Below, in pieces: positions 34,268 to 42,842 of a DNA stretch of 64,000 nt. The translations under genes and the position numbers were made by a program. Positions within the stretch are counted from its first letter, which is position 1; each line of letters opens with the position of its first letter. Under the pieces are notes generated by a model. That model saw nothing but the letters and a program-made list of their open reading frames with translations. It had not been told where the DNA came from and did not search any database. The stretch covers positions 29,443-93,442 of the forward strand of contig DATEBA010000074.1 of the NCBI GenBank assembly GCA_035288045.1, given 5' to 3'. This stretch comes from DATEBA01 sp035288045. Its GTDB lineage: Bacteria; Actinomycetota; UBA4738; HRBIN12.

Positions 34268-35110
34268 ATGAGCGGATACGCCAATCCCGAGGCGCTGGTC
34301 GAGAGCGACTGGCTGGAAGCGCATCTCGACGACCTGGGTGTCCGGGTGATCGAGGTGGACGAGGACACGGAGGCCTATGACAAGGGCCACATCAGGGGGG
34401 CGGTCGGCTGGAACTGGACGACCGATCTGCACGCCTCGGTCGGGCGCGACTACGTCGACCGGGCCGGGCTCTCGGAGCTGCTGTCGAGAGCGGGCGTCTC
34501 CGCCGACGCGACGGTCGTGCTCTACGGCGGGAACAACAACTGGTTCGCCGCCTACGCGTACTGGATCCTGAAGCTCCGCGGGTTCGACAACGTGAAGCTC
34601 CTGAACGGCGGGCGGAAGAAGTGGGAGCTCGAGTCGCGAGAGCTCACGCAGGAGGTCCGGACCAACACGCCGACCGGGATAGCGGTCAGCGGCTCCGAGC
34701 GACCCGAGATCCGTGCTCTCAGGGAGGAGGTGCTGTCGAAGCTCGACCGCGCTCGCTTCGTCGACGTCCGCTCCCCCGAGGAGTATCGGGGCGAGAAGCT
34801 CGCTCCCGACCACCTGCCGCAGGAGCAGGCACAGGTGCCAGGACACATTCCCGGTGCAGCCAACATCCCGTGGGTCCAAGCTGCGAACGAGGACGGAACC
34901 TTCCGCTCGGCCGACGAGCTCCGGAGGCTCTACGAGGCTCAGGGCCTGACGTCGGACAGGGAGGTCATCGCCTACTGCCGCATCGGCGAGCGCTCCTCGC
35001 ACACGTGGTTCGCGCTTCACGAGCTGCTGGGGTTCGGCACGGTCAAGAACTACGACGGGTCCTGGACCGAGTACGGCTCGCTGGTCGGCGTGCCGGTGGA
35101 GAAGGGCTAG
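34268..35110 (+). CDS. thiosulfate/3-mercaptopyruvate sulfurtransferase
   Basis: A 280-residue tandem rhodanese. The N-terminal inactive domain contains YDKGHIRGAVGWNW and VVLYGGNNNWFAAYAYW; the C-terminal domain has RFVDVRSPEEYRGE, PGHIPGAANIPW and the catalytic C237 in AYCRIGERSSHTW. It closely resembles the CysA-type sulfurtransferases of Mycobacterium. The ATG at 34268 follows AAGGGAGGG. Its place between the SufT-like gene and sufB suggests it supplies or detoxifies reactive sulfur for cluster assembly (inference). Confidence 0.94.
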   Translation: MSGYANPEALVESDWLEAHLDDLGVRVIEVDEDTEAYDKGHIRGAVGWNWTTDLHASVGRDYVDRAGLSELLSRAGVSADATVVLYGGNNNWFAAYAYWILKLRGFDNVKLLNGGRKKWELESRELTQEVRTNTPTGIAVSGSERPEIRALREEVLSKLDRARFVDVRSPEEYRGEKLAPDHLPQEQAQVPGHIPGAANIPWVQAANEDGTFRSADELRRLYEAQGLTSDREVIAYCRIGERSSHTWFALHELLGFGTVKNYDGSWTEYGSLVGVPVEKG

Positions 35111-35240
35111 CCGACACCCTCCCGGGCGGGCCGGGCGTGACCCTGGCCTGCCCGCGGCAGGCGCCATATTCCGACCACCTGGATAGACTTTCGGGCCCCT
35201 GCGCGGGTATCCTGGCTGTGTCGGGAAGGGGGAAGCCAAG

Positions 35241-36653
35241 GTGGCGATCAGCCAGGAGGAGCACCTCAGAGAGCTTTCCAAGGGCTACCGGTTTGACTGG
35301 AAGGACCCGGACCATTCCGTCTTCACGCCGAAGAAGGGGCTGTCGGCCGAGGTCGTGGAGGAGATCTCCGGCCTGAAGGGCGAGCCCGACTGGATGCGCA
35401 AGTTCCGCCTGAAGGCCCTCAAGCACTTCGATGCTCGCCCGATGCCGTGGTGGGGCGCCGACCTGTCCGGCATCGATTTCCAGGACATCTTCTACTTCAT
35501 CCGCTCGACCGAGAAGCAGGCCGAGAGCTGGGAGGACCTGCCCGAGGACATCAAGGGAACGTGGGACAAGCTCGGCATCCCCGAGGCCGAGAAGCGGTAC
35601 CTCGGCGGTGTCAGCGCCCAGTACGAGAGCGAGGTCGTCTACCACAAGATCCGCGACGAGCTCGAGTCGATGGGCGTGCTCTTCAGCGACATGGACTCGG
35701 GCCTTCGGGAGCACCCCGACATAGTCAAGGAGTACTTCGGGACCCTTATCCCGCCGAACGACAACAAGTTCGCGGCGCTGAACTCCGCCGTCTGGTCCGG
35801 CGGGTCCTTCATCTACGTGCCCCCGGGCGTGCACGTGGACATCCCGCTCCAGGCGTACTTCCGGATCAACGCGGAGAGCATGGGCCAGTTCGAGCGGACG
35901 CTGATCATCGCCGACGAGGGCTCGTACGTGCACTACGTGGAGGGCTGTTCGGCGCCGATCTACACGAAGGACTCGCTCCACTCCGCCGTCGTGGAGATCA
36001 TCGTGAAGAAGGGCGCGCGGGTCCGTTACACCACGATCCAGAACTGGTCCACGAACGTCTACAACCTCGTGACGAAGCGCGCCGCGGCCTACGAGGACGC
36101 TGTGATGGAATGGATCGACGGCAACATCGGCTCGAAGATCACGATGAAGTACCCGTCGATCTACCTGCTCGGCAAGGGCGCCCGCGGCGAGGTGCTGTCT
36201 GTGGCGTTCGCCGGCAAGGGGATGCACACCGACGCGGGAGGCAAGGCGATCCACGCCGCCCCCCACACATCGTCGATCATCACCAGCAAGTCGGTGTCCA
36301 AGGACGGCGGGCGGACCGGGTACCGCGGCCTCGTCAGGGTCGAGCCCGGCGCGCACCACGCGAAGTCGATGGTGCGCTGCGACGCGCTGATCCTCGACGA
36401 GCACTCGCGCTCCGACACCTATCCGTACGTCGAGGTGGAGGAGGAGACCGCACAGCTCGGCCACGAGGCGTCGGTCGCCCGGATCGGCGAGGACCAGCTC
36501 TTCTACCTGATGAGCCGTGGGCTAACCGAGGCCGAGGCGTCGGCCATGATCGTGAACGGTTTCATCGAGCCGATCACCCGCGAGCTCCCGATGGAGTACG
36601 CGGTCGAGCTGAACCGCCTGGTCGAGCTCCAGATGGAAGGCGCGATCGGCTAG
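35241..36653 (+). CDS. sufB: Fe-S cluster assembly scaffold protein SufB
   Basis: SufB of 470 residues, part of the SufBC2D scaffold. Recognisable segments are WMRKFRLKALKHFDARPMP, SAVWSGGSFIYVPPGVHVD, QFERTLIIADEGSYVHYVEG-CSAP, TIQNWSTNVYNLVTKRA and YRGLVRVEPGAHHAKSMVRC-DAL with its conserved Cys. The GTG at 35241 follows a GGGAAGGGGGA ribosome binding site. In most genomes sufD follows directly; here 2 kb of unrelated DNA intervenes. The 130-bp gap upstream holds nothing else recognisable. Confidence 0.97.
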   Translation: MAISQEEHLRELSKGYRFDWKDPDHSVFTPKKGLSAEVVEEISGLKGEPDWMRKFRLKALKHFDARPMPWWGADLSGIDFQDIFYFIRSTEKQAESWEDLPEDIKGTWDKLGIPEAEKRYLGGVSAQYESEVVYHKIRDELESMGVLFSDMDSGLREHPDIVKEYFGTLIPPNDNKFAALNSAVWSGGSFIYVPPGVHVDIPLQAYFRINAESMGQFERTLIIADEGSYVHYVEGCSAPIYTKDSLHSAVVEIIVKKGARVRYTTIQNWSTNVYNLVTKRAAAYEDAVMEWIDGNIGSKITMKYPSIYLLGKGARGEVLSVAFAGKGMHTDAGGKAIHAAPHTSSIITSKSVSKDGGRTGYRGLVRVEPGAHHAKSMVRCDALILDEHSRSDTYPYVEVEEETAQLGHEASVARIGEDQLFYLMSRGLTEAEASAMIVNGFIEPITRELPMEYAVELNRLVELQMEGAIG

Positions 36654-36656
36654 CCG

Positions 36657-37880
36657 CTACGGCGGTGCCCGATCCTTCAGGAGCGACCCGTCCGGCCTTC
36701 TGAATACCGGTCGACCCTCCGACAGCTCCAGCCGGAAGCCACCCCGTCCATGAACCATCCGGTGGTGGCGCCGGCACAGCAGCAGCAGGTTGGCCGGCGC
36801 GGTCGGCCCGCCGTCGGCCCAGTGCACGACGTGGTGGGCGTCGCACCACGTGTGGGGCCGGTCGCAGCCCGGGAACCGGCAATGTCGGTCGCGGATGACG
36901 ACCACCCGCCGGATCGCCGGTGACACCACCGGGGTCCGCCGTCCGACGTCGAGCGGCTCGGACGCGCCGGCCATCACGACCCGCGTGATCGACGCATCGC
37001 AGGCGAGGCGTCGTGCCGTCTCTGTGTCGACCGGACCGGTGTGGTCGAGCTCGCTCGTGGCCGCGGGGGCGCCCCGGAGCGCGTCGGCGTCCACCGTGAC
37101 GGTGACGTGCGGTCGCTCCCCGGCCACGTTGGGCCGCTCGGCAGAGTCCAGCCACTGCCTGCAGATCTCGCCCAGAGCGTCGGCTCGCCGTTGCGCCGGC
37201 GTTCGATCGTCGTCGGCCCCACGCGACCGCGCCTCGCCGTCGAGCACGGCCCGGAGCGCCGTGAGCAAGGTCTCTCCCGTCTCGGGATCGAGGTCGCCGT
37301 CGACCCGCACCATCCCCAGGAACGAGACCGACGCGTGCAGGCGTCGCCTCTCCCTGAGCTTCTCTTCTCCCTCCGTCGCGCGTTCGCGCTCCACCGCTTG
37401 GCGCCAGTACGCCGCGACACGTTGGAGGTTCTGCATCGAATGGATCCGCGCGGCCTCGACGAGCTCGGTCTCGCACCGGTGGAACGGCTTCGGGTCGGCG
37501 TCCCGGGCCGACACGAGCACACGTACCGCCGACATCGAGAGATCGCCCTCCTCCAGCGCCCGGCGGGTCTGTGGCATCTCCTCCAGCGCCCGGGCCACGC
37601 GCACGTGCTCGCGCGCGCTTCCCCACGCCACCTTGAACGTGGTGGCGAGCCAGGACGCCGCCGACAGGTGCCCGTCTCTCTCGAACAACCTCCGCCGCTC
37701 GATCTCCGCGAGGCGCTGCAGCCGCTCGACCTCGAGCTGCTCCACGGCCCGCTGGAGCTCGGCGAAGTCCTCCTCGATACGGGCGTCGGGCTGGTCGAGA
37801 ACGCGGTCGGGCTGGCCGCGGCCGCGAACGTGACGACGACGATCCACCACGTGGACGGCCACGACGTCTGCCGGGTCCAC
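36657..37880 (-). CDS. DUF222 / HNH endonuclease domain protein
   Basis: A protein of up to 407 residues of the DUF222-HNH family, abundant and multi-copy in Actinobacteria. The DUF222 part runs from DFAELQRAVEQLEVERLQRL and DGHLSAASWLATTF to about residue 300. The C-terminal HNH domain has the Cys frame CRFPGC and LLCRRHH with the catalytic region WCDAHHVVHWADGGPT. Its biological role is unclear. The first 28 residues overlap a remnant of another gene on the opposite strand and are not family-like, so the true N-terminus may be lost or shorter. It ends 3 bp from the sufB stop and points against the suf operon: an intruder. Confidence 0.85.
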   Translation of the reverse strand: MDPADVVAVHVVDRRRHVRGRGQPDRVLDQPDARIEEDFAELQRAVEQLEVERLQRLAEIERRRLFERDGHLSAASWLATTFKVAWGSAREHVRVARALEEMPQTRRALEEGDLSMSAVRVLVSARDADPKPFHRCETELVEAARIHSMQNLQRVAAYWRQAVERERATEGEEKLRERRRLHASVSFLGMVRVDGDLDPETGETLLTALRAVLDGEARSRGADDDRTPAQRRADALGEICRQWLDSAERPNVAGERPHVTVTVDADALRGAPAATSELDHTGPVDTETARRLACDASITRVVMAGASEPLDVGRRTPVVSPAIRRVVVIRDRHCRFPGCDRPHTWCDAHHVVHWADGGPTAPANLLLLCRRHHRMVHGRGGFRLELSEGRPVFRRPDGSLLKDRAPP

Positions 37881-38029
37881 GTGAGCCGTCGGGGCATCCC
37901 GTGGAGGCCGAGGTGACGGTCGCCGACGAGCAGGGCCGGTTCGGCAAGAGGCGCCTGTTCTACGTGCGCCTGAACAACCGCACGCGCGCGATCGAGGACG
38001 AGAGTGAGCGAGCGCGCTACATCGTCTAG
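37790..38029 (+). pseudogene. C-terminal remnant of an AlbA_2 (Schlafen-like) ATP-binding protein
   Basis: On the plus strand, LVENAVGLAAAANVTTTIHH followed by VDGHDVCRVHV, then after a one-base slip at about 37881-37885 PVEAEVTVADEQGRFGKRR and LFYVRLNNRTRAIEDESER to a TAG at 38027. This resembles the C-terminal end of AlbA_2/putative DNA-binding-domain proteins. The 5' part is absent: the frame dissolves into the antisense of the HNH gene near 37790. So this is a truncated, frameshifted leftover, probably created when the HNH gene entered. The call rests on recalled motif similarity. Confidence 0.55.
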
Positions 38030-38067
38030 CGCTGGGGAGGCAGGTAGGGCCGCGGCGACGCGTACTG

Positions 38068-38083
38068 TATACTCCGCTGTATA
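38068..38083 (+). promoter_or_regulatory. toxin-antitoxin promoter with TGTATA direct repeats
   Basis: TGTATA occurs at 38066-38071 and 38078-38083, 12 bp apart, the second copy touching the ATG at 38083. TATACT (38068-38073) is a near-consensus -10. Transcription would begin at or just before the ATG, so the antitoxin mRNA is probably leaderless, and the repeats are a plausible autoregulatory operator for the ribbon-helix-helix protein. Confidence 0.55.
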
Positions 38084-38313
38084 TGGCTTCTACCCGGACG
38101 CAGATCTACCTCACGAAGGAGCAGCGGGCCATGCTCGACGCGCTCGCGAAGCGTGAGGAGAAGACGCTGGCCGAGCTGATCCGCGAGGCCGTGGACCGGT
38201 ACCTCGAGGAGCAGCGCTGGGTCGACCCCAAGGAGGCGCTCGCTGCGACGTTCGGCGCGTGCCCAGACCTCCAGGTCCCGGACCGGAGCGAGTGGGACCG
38301 GGGCGTTGGCTGA
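38083..38313 (+). CDS. ribbon-helix-helix antitoxin (VapB/CopG type)
   Basis: A 76-residue protein: TRTQIYLTKEQRAMLDALAK followed by KTLAELIREAVDRYLEEQR is a ribbon-helix-helix DNA-binding domain, and the acidic/aromatic tail (DPKEALAATFGACPDLQVPD) is the expected toxin-binding part. Its stop overlaps the PIN gene start by 8 bp, the usual antitoxin-first order. No Shine-Dalgarno sequence precedes the ATG. It would bind DNA and repress the pair. Confidence 0.85.
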   Translation: MASTRTQIYLTKEQRAMLDALAKREEKTLAELIREAVDRYLEEQRWVDPKEALAATFGACPDLQVPDRSEWDRGVG

Positions 38314-38656
38314 CGTCTTTGTCGACACGGACGTCCTGGTCGACCACCTCCGCGGGCACGCACGATTCTCGCCTGGGCGCGACCGGGTCCTCTACTCGGT
38401 CGTCACGCGCGCTGAGCTGTTCGCCGGGCGGACGGTCGACGAACACGCCGTCCGGACGCTCCTCGAGCCGTTCGTCGAGGTGCCGATCGACCGCGAGGTC
38501 GCGGAGTCGGCCGGGGCGGTACGCCATGTGACCGGGGTGCCTCTCGCGGACGCGCTCGTTGCGGCCAGTGCCTTGTCCCGGGGCGCCACGCTGCTCACCC
38601 GCAACCGACGGGACTTCGACCGGATCCCCCGTCTCCGTGTCCGGACGCCCCGCTGA
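38306..38656 (+). CDS. PIN-domain toxin (VapC type ribonuclease)
   Basis: A 116-residue PIN domain. The acidic active-site residues appear as D7 (VFVDTDVLVDHL), E37 (VVTRAELFAG), the Asp in VPLADALVAASA and the C-terminal LTRNRRDFDRIP. The length fits VapC toxins, which cut tRNA or rRNA. It starts at TTG 38306 inside the antitoxin gene. It sits in the segment that splits the suf operon and may stabilise it. Confidence 0.85.
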   Translation: MADVFVDTDVLVDHLRGHARFSPGRDRVLYSVVTRAELFAGRTVDEHAVRTLLEPFVEVPIDREVAESAGAVRHVTGVPLADALVAASALSRGATLLTRNRRDFDRIPRLRVRTPR

Positions 38657-38686
38657 ACCGGCATAGGGAGAATCCGACTCGATTGG

Positions 38687-38692
38687 TAGGAT
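38687..38692 (+). promoter_or_regulatory. -10 box for sufD (leaderless)
   Basis: TAGGAT lies 7 nt before the sufD ATG at 38700 with no convincing Shine-Dalgarno sequence. After the insertion, sufD and downstream genes would need this promoter. Confidence 0.45.
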
Positions 38693-38699
38693 TTCACGG

Positions 38700-40001
38700 A
38701 TGGGCGGCTTGAAGACCACGTTCAACGAGGAGGCGCTCGCGGCGCTGCCGGCGACAGCTCCCTTCGTCCAGGCCATCCGCAAGCAGGCCTTCGAGGAGTT
38801 CCTGGCGCTCCCGGTCCCGTCGCAGGAGACCGAGGAGTGGCGCTACACGGACCTCTCCGACCTCGACCTCGACCTTCGTCCGTTCGCGGAGGGGGGAGGT
38901 CCCGAGGCGGTCAACCGTCACGGGCTCCTCGCAGCGGCCGGCAAGGGTGAGCGAGCCGGACTACAGATCCAGCGCAACTCGGAGGTCATATCCACCCAGC
39001 TCGTCGCGGGCCTCGCCGACAAGGGGGTCTGGTTCGGCGACCTGGACGAGGCGGCGATGGAGCGTCCTGACCTCGTCGAGCCCCACTTGCACTCCCTCGT
39101 GCCGCCCGAGCGTACGAAGCTCACCGCGCTCCATGCGGCCTTCCGCACCGGAGGCACCTTCGTATACGTGCCGGCCGACGTGTCGGTCGCGCTCCCTCTA
39201 CAGACGCTCACGTGGCTCGATGCCGACGGCGCGGCGGCCTTCCCGCACACACTGATCGTCGCCGACCGGGGGTCGGAGGTGACGTTCATCGACCGCTACG
39301 CGTCGCCGGACCTGGAGCGCGCCCTGTCCGACGCGGTCGTCGAGATCCACGCCGGAGCCGGCGCGCGGGTCCGCTACGTGGCGCTCCAGGAGTACGGCCG
39401 TGGTGTGACGCACCTCTCAGTCCAGCGGGCAAACGTCGGCCGGCAAGCCCAGGTCCGCTCGCTCGGCGTCTCGTTCGGCGCGAGCCTGGCGCGAGCCGAG
39501 GTCGAGAGCGTGCTCGCGGAGGACGGAGGCTCGTCGGAGATGCTCGGGCTCTACTTCGGCGACGGCGAACAGCACATCGACCACCGCTCGATCCAGGATC
39601 ACGTCGGGAACCGTACCTCGAGCGACCTCCTGTACAAGGGGGCTCTCAAGGACGCCTCGAACGCGATCTACATAGGTACCGTGATCATCGAGGCCGGCGC
39701 CCACAACTGCGACGCGTATCAGACCAACCGCAACATCTTGCTCTCCGAGCACGCGAAGGCACACTCGGTCCCGAACCTCGAGATCCAGACCCACGACCCG
39801 ACGCGCTGCGGCCACGCGGCCAGCGTCGGGCCGGTCTCCGAGGACGAGCTGTTCTACCTGGAGACACGGGGCATCCCCGAGAAGGAGGCCGAGCGACTCA
39901 TCGTGTTCGGCTTCTTCCAGGAGGTGCTCGACAGAGTGGAGCTCCCCGAGATCCGTACCGGTCTCGAGGCGGCGATCGAGGCGGAGCTGGCGGAGGCGTG
40001 A
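38700..40001 (+). CDS. sufD: Fe-S cluster assembly protein SufD
   Basis: SufD of 433 residues, the SufB paralogue in the SufBC2D scaffold. Markers are PVPSQETEEWRYTDLSDLDL at the N-terminus, GDGEQHIDHRSIQDHVGNRT, SSDLLYKGALKDASNAIYIG and THDPTRCGHAASVGPVSEDE, the last including the conserved region around the cluster-assembly His. The start lies 7 nt after a TAGGAT box. Rieske, sufC, sufS and sufU follow with gaps of at most 13 bp, so all five form one transcription unit. Confidence 0.96.
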   Translation: MGGLKTTFNEEALAALPATAPFVQAIRKQAFEEFLALPVPSQETEEWRYTDLSDLDLDLRPFAEGGGPEAVNRHGLLAAAGKGERAGLQIQRNSEVISTQLVAGLADKGVWFGDLDEAAMERPDLVEPHLHSLVPPERTKLTALHAAFRTGGTFVYVPADVSVALPLQTLTWLDADGAAAFPHTLIVADRGSEVTFIDRYASPDLERALSDAVVEIHAGAGARVRYVALQEYGRGVTHLSVQRANVGRQAQVRSLGVSFGASLARAEVESVLAEDGGSSEMLGLYFGDGEQHIDHRSIQDHVGNRTSSDLLYKGALKDASNAIYIGTVIIEAGAHNCDAYQTNRNILLSEHAKAHSVPNLEIQTHDPTRCGHAASVGPVSEDELFYLETRGIPEKEAERLIVFGFFQEVLDRVELPEIRTGLEAAIEAELAEA

Positions 40002-40003
40002 CG

Positions 40004-40321
40004 ATGGGTCTCGTGAGGATCTGCGCCGCAACGGATGTCGCGGAGGGCGAGGCGCGGCGGTTCGCGGTCGAGGGTCGCGAGGTGTGCGTGGTGAACCTGG
40101 GCGAGGATGGCTTCCGCGCCATCGGCGACGTGTGCTCCCACGCGCAGGCATACCTGCACGAGGGCGAGGTGGACCTGGACGACCGCACGATCGAGTGCCC
40201 GCGACACGGCTCCACGTTCGACCTGGACACCGGTAAGGCGAGGACGCTTCCGGCCACGCTCCCCGTGCCGAGCTACGAAGTGAAGACCGACAACGATGAC
40301 GTCTACATCGAGGTGAGCTGA
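40004..40321 (+). CDS. Rieske-type ferredoxin
   Basis: A 105-residue protein with a complete Rieske 2Fe-2S site: CSHAQAYLHEG and CPRHGSTFDL, i.e. C-x-H and C-x2-H. It is the size of ferredoxin subunits of non-haem oxygenases (BphF/HcaC-like), but in many Actinobacteria such a gene sits in the suf operon between sufD and sufC, as here. It may serve assembly as an electron donor (inference). Two bases separate it from sufD and it abuts sufC. Confidence 0.93.
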   Translation: MGLVRICAATDVAEGEARRFAVEGREVCVVNLGEDGFRAIGDVCSHAQAYLHEGEVDLDDRTIECPRHGSTFDLDTGKARTLPATLPVPSYEVKTDNDDVYIEVS

Positions 40322-41110
40322 ATGAGCGAGCAGAACGGGCGGGCGACGCTCGAGATCCGGGGCCTCAAGGCCGCGGTCGAGGGCAAGGAGATCCTGAAGG
40401 GCATCAACCTAACGGTGCGCCAGGGCGAGGTGCACGCGGTGATGGGGCCCAACGGCTCGGGCAAGTCGACCCTCGCCAACGTCGTCATGGGACGCCCCGG
40501 GTACGTGGCGACCGGCGGCGACGTCCTCTTCAAGGGGGAGAGCGTCCTGCGGCTCACTCCGGACCAGCGCGCGCAGCGTGGCCTGTTCCTCGCGTTCCAG
40601 TACCCGACCGAGATCCCCGGCGTGTCCGTCGTGAACTTCCTACGGACGGCCTACCAGTCCGTGAAGGGATCCAAGGTATCCGCGCTGGTGTTCCGCAAGC
40701 ACATGAAGGAGAAGATGGACGCGCTCGGAGTCGAGGACGCGATGGTGAACCGGTACGTGAACCAGGGTTTCTCCGGCGGGGAGAAGAAGAAGAACGAGGT
40801 GCTGCAGCTGGCGGTCCTCGAGCCCGAGATCGCAATCCTGGACGAGACCGACTCCGGGCTGGACATCGACTCGCTGAAGGCGGTGGCGACCGGCGTGCAG
40901 CAGCTGATCGGGCCGCACCTCGGGATCCTGCTTATCACCCACTACCAGCGGATCCTGAACTACATCACGCCCGATCACGTCCACGTCATGATGGCCGGGC
41001 GTATCGTGAGGTCGGGCGGGCCCGAGCTCGCACACGAGCTCGAGGAGAAGGGCTACGAAGGCATCCGGGCCGAGCTCGGGATCGAGGAAACGGTCCCGGC
41101 CGCGGAGTGA
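40322..41110 (+). CDS. sufC: Fe-S cluster assembly ATPase SufC
   Basis: A 262-residue ABC-type ATPase. Walker A is GPNGSGKST, the Q-loop region reads FLAFQYPTEIPGV, the signature is FSGGEKKKNEVLQ, Walker B is AILDETDSGLDID and the switch His lies in LITHYQRIL. The SGGEKKKNE variant and DETDSGLD distinguish SufC from transport ATPases. It drives conformational change of SufB-SufD in the cytoplasm. Confidence 0.97.
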   Translation: MSEQNGRATLEIRGLKAAVEGKEILKGINLTVRQGEVHAVMGPNGSGKSTLANVVMGRPGYVATGGDVLFKGESVLRLTPDQRAQRGLFLAFQYPTEIPGVSVVNFLRTAYQSVKGSKVSALVFRKHMKEKMDALGVEDAMVNRYVNQGFSGGEKKKNEVLQLAVLEPEIAILDETDSGLDIDSLKAVATGVQQLIGPHLGILLITHYQRILNYITPDHVHVMMAGRIVRSGGPELAHELEEKGYEGIRAELGIEETVPAAE

Positions 41111-41123
41111 GGAGGGGAGAGCC

Positions 41124-42377
41124 ATGTCGGTGACGGAGGAGCGGGCGCCGAGCGCCCTCGACGTCGCCCGGATACGGGAGGACTTCCCGATACTCGCCCG
41201 TGCCGTCGACGGCCGGCCGATGGTCTACCTGGACAGCGCCGCGACCTCGCAGAAGCCGCGGCGGGTGATCGAGGCCGAGCGCGACTTCTACGAGCGGCAC
41301 AACGCGAACGTCCATCGCGGGATCTACACGCTCTCGGAGGAGGCGACCGACCTGTACGAGCGTGCGCGGGCTACGCTCGCGTCTTTCGTCGGGGCGCCCG
41401 AGCCCGAGACGGTCGTCTACACGCGCGGAACGACCGAGTCGATCAACCTGGTCGCACACGGCTGGGGGCGGCGGTTCCTGCGCGAGGGCGACGAGATCCT
41501 GATCACCGACATGGAGCACCACTCCAACATCGTGCCGTGGCAGCTGTGCGCCCGCGCGACCGGGGCGACCCTGCGCTACATCGGCCTAACCGACGACGGG
41601 CTGCTCGACCTCTCCGACCTCGGTTCGCTCCTCACGGAGCGCACGAAGATCCTGTCGGTCACGGGCATGTCGAACGCGCTCGGCACGATCACGCCGCTCC
41701 GGCAGCTGGTCGACGCGGCGCACGCGGTCGGTGCGGTCGTCTGCGTCGACGGCGCGCAGCTGGTGCCGCACCACCCGGTCAACGTCGCCGACCTCGACGC
41801 CGAGTTCCTCGCGTTCTCCGGCCACAAGATGCTGGGCCCCACGGCCTCGGGCGGGCTGTACGGTAAGCGCGAGGTGCTCGAGCAGATGGACCCGTTCCTC
41901 GGCGGGGGAGAGATGATCCTGGAGGTCCACCGCGACCGCGCGACGTGGAAGGACATCCCCTACAAGTTCGAGGCCGGCACGATGAACATCGCCCAGGAGG
42001 TCGGCCTCGCGGCGGCGGTCGACTACCTGCAGGCGCTCGGGATGGAGAACGTCCGGGCCTACGAGGAGGAGCTCACGGCCTACGCGCTCGACCTGTTGAT
42101 CGAGGCGGGCGCACGGATCATCGGGCCCAAGGACGTGTCCGTACGGGGCGGGGAGATCTCGTTCTGGTACAAGGAGATACACCCGCACGACCTCGCGACG
42201 ATCCTCAACGAAGAGGGGGTGGCCATCCGCGCGGGTCACCACTGCGCGCAGCTGGTCATGCGGCGCTACGGCGTGCCGGCGACGGCGCGGGCGTCCCTGT
42301 ACGTCTACAACACGAAGGAGGAGGTCGACCGGCTGGTGGAGGCGCTCGCCAAAGCCGAGGACCTCTTCGCGTTCTAG
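41124..42377 (+). CDS. sufS: cysteine desulfurase SufS
   Basis: PLP-dependent group II desulfurase, 417 residues. The PLP lysine is K235 (FSGHKMLGP), MEHHSNIVPWQ is the cofactor-stacking His region, and the catalytic C374 lies in IRAGHHCAQLVM. It releases sulfur from cysteine as a persulfide that is passed to SufU, encoded 9 bp downstream. The start lies 13 bp after sufC with GGAGGGGAG upstream. Confidence 0.97.
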   Translation: MSVTEERAPSALDVARIREDFPILARAVDGRPMVYLDSAATSQKPRRVIEAERDFYERHNANVHRGIYTLSEEATDLYERARATLASFVGAPEPETVVYTRGTTESINLVAHGWGRRFLREGDEILITDMEHHSNIVPWQLCARATGATLRYIGLTDDGLLDLSDLGSLLTERTKILSVTGMSNALGTITPLRQLVDAAHAVGAVVCVDGAQLVPHHPVNVADLDAEFLAFSGHKMLGPTASGGLYGKREVLEQMDPFLGGGEMILEVHRDRATWKDIPYKFEAGTMNIAQEVGLAAAVDYLQALGMENVRAYEEELTAYALDLLIEAGARIIGPKDVSVRGGEISFWYKEIHPHDLATILNEEGVAIRAGHHCAQLVMRRYGVPATARASLYVYNTKEEVDRLVEALAKAEDLFAF

Positions 42378-42386
42378 GAGGACGCG

Positions 42387-42842
42387 GTGGCCCTCGACGA
42401 CATCTACAAGGAAGTCATCCTCGATCACTACAAGAGCCCTCGGAACAAGCGCGAGATGCCCGAGGCCGAGCTCACGTGCTCGAAGAACAACCCCCTCTGC
42501 GGCGACGAGATCAGCGTGTTCGTCCACCAGGAGGACGGGAAGATCGCGGCGGTCTCGTTCACCGGTTCTGGTTGCTCGATCTCTCAGTCTTCCGCGTCGA
42601 TGATGACCGAGGCCGTCGAGGGCAGGGCGCTGGACGAAGCGAACGCGATGGCGGCGGAGTTCCGAGGGATGATGGCTGGCGAGATCGAGCCCGACGAGAA
42701 TGAGTTCGGCGACCTGATCGCCTTGAAGGGCGTGGTGAAGTACCCGATCAGGATCAAGTGTGCCGTGCTCGCGTGGGACGTTCTCCAGGAGGCGCTCGAG
42801 GGCGCCGACGGCGAGGCTACCGGCGCCGCCGCTCGCGGCTAG
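42387..42842 (+). CDS. sufU: SufU zinc-dependent sulfur transfer protein
   Basis: A 151-residue SufU: DDIYKEVILDHYKSPRNK at the start, then Cys in LTCSKNNPLCGDE, GSGCSISQSSASMM and IKCAVLAWDVL, the three Cys positions that with Asp bind zinc and accept sulfur from SufS. The SufU-specific insertion relative to IscU is present between the last two. It begins at GTG 42387, 9 bp after sufS. The TAG stop shares CTAG with the convergent methyltransferase. Confidence 0.96.
   Translation: MALDDIYKEVILDHYKSPRNKREMPEAELTCSKNNPLCGDEISVFVHQEDGKIAAVSFTGSGCSISQSSASMMTEAVEGRALDEANAMAAEFRGMMAGEIEPDENEFGDLIALKGVVKYPIRIKCAVLAWDVLQEALEGADGEATGAAARG

Noticed and set aside
33530..35281. Minus-strand continuation upstream of the response regulator giving a 795-residue protein
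   Set aside because: It is antisense to the SufT-like and rhodanese genes; the receiver domain starts cleanly at the ATG at 33529.
36657..38656. The suf-splitting segment considered as an insertion sequence or transposon
   Set aside because: No transposase, terminal inverted repeats or clear target duplication are visible; HNH and PIN domains alone do not define a mobile element.
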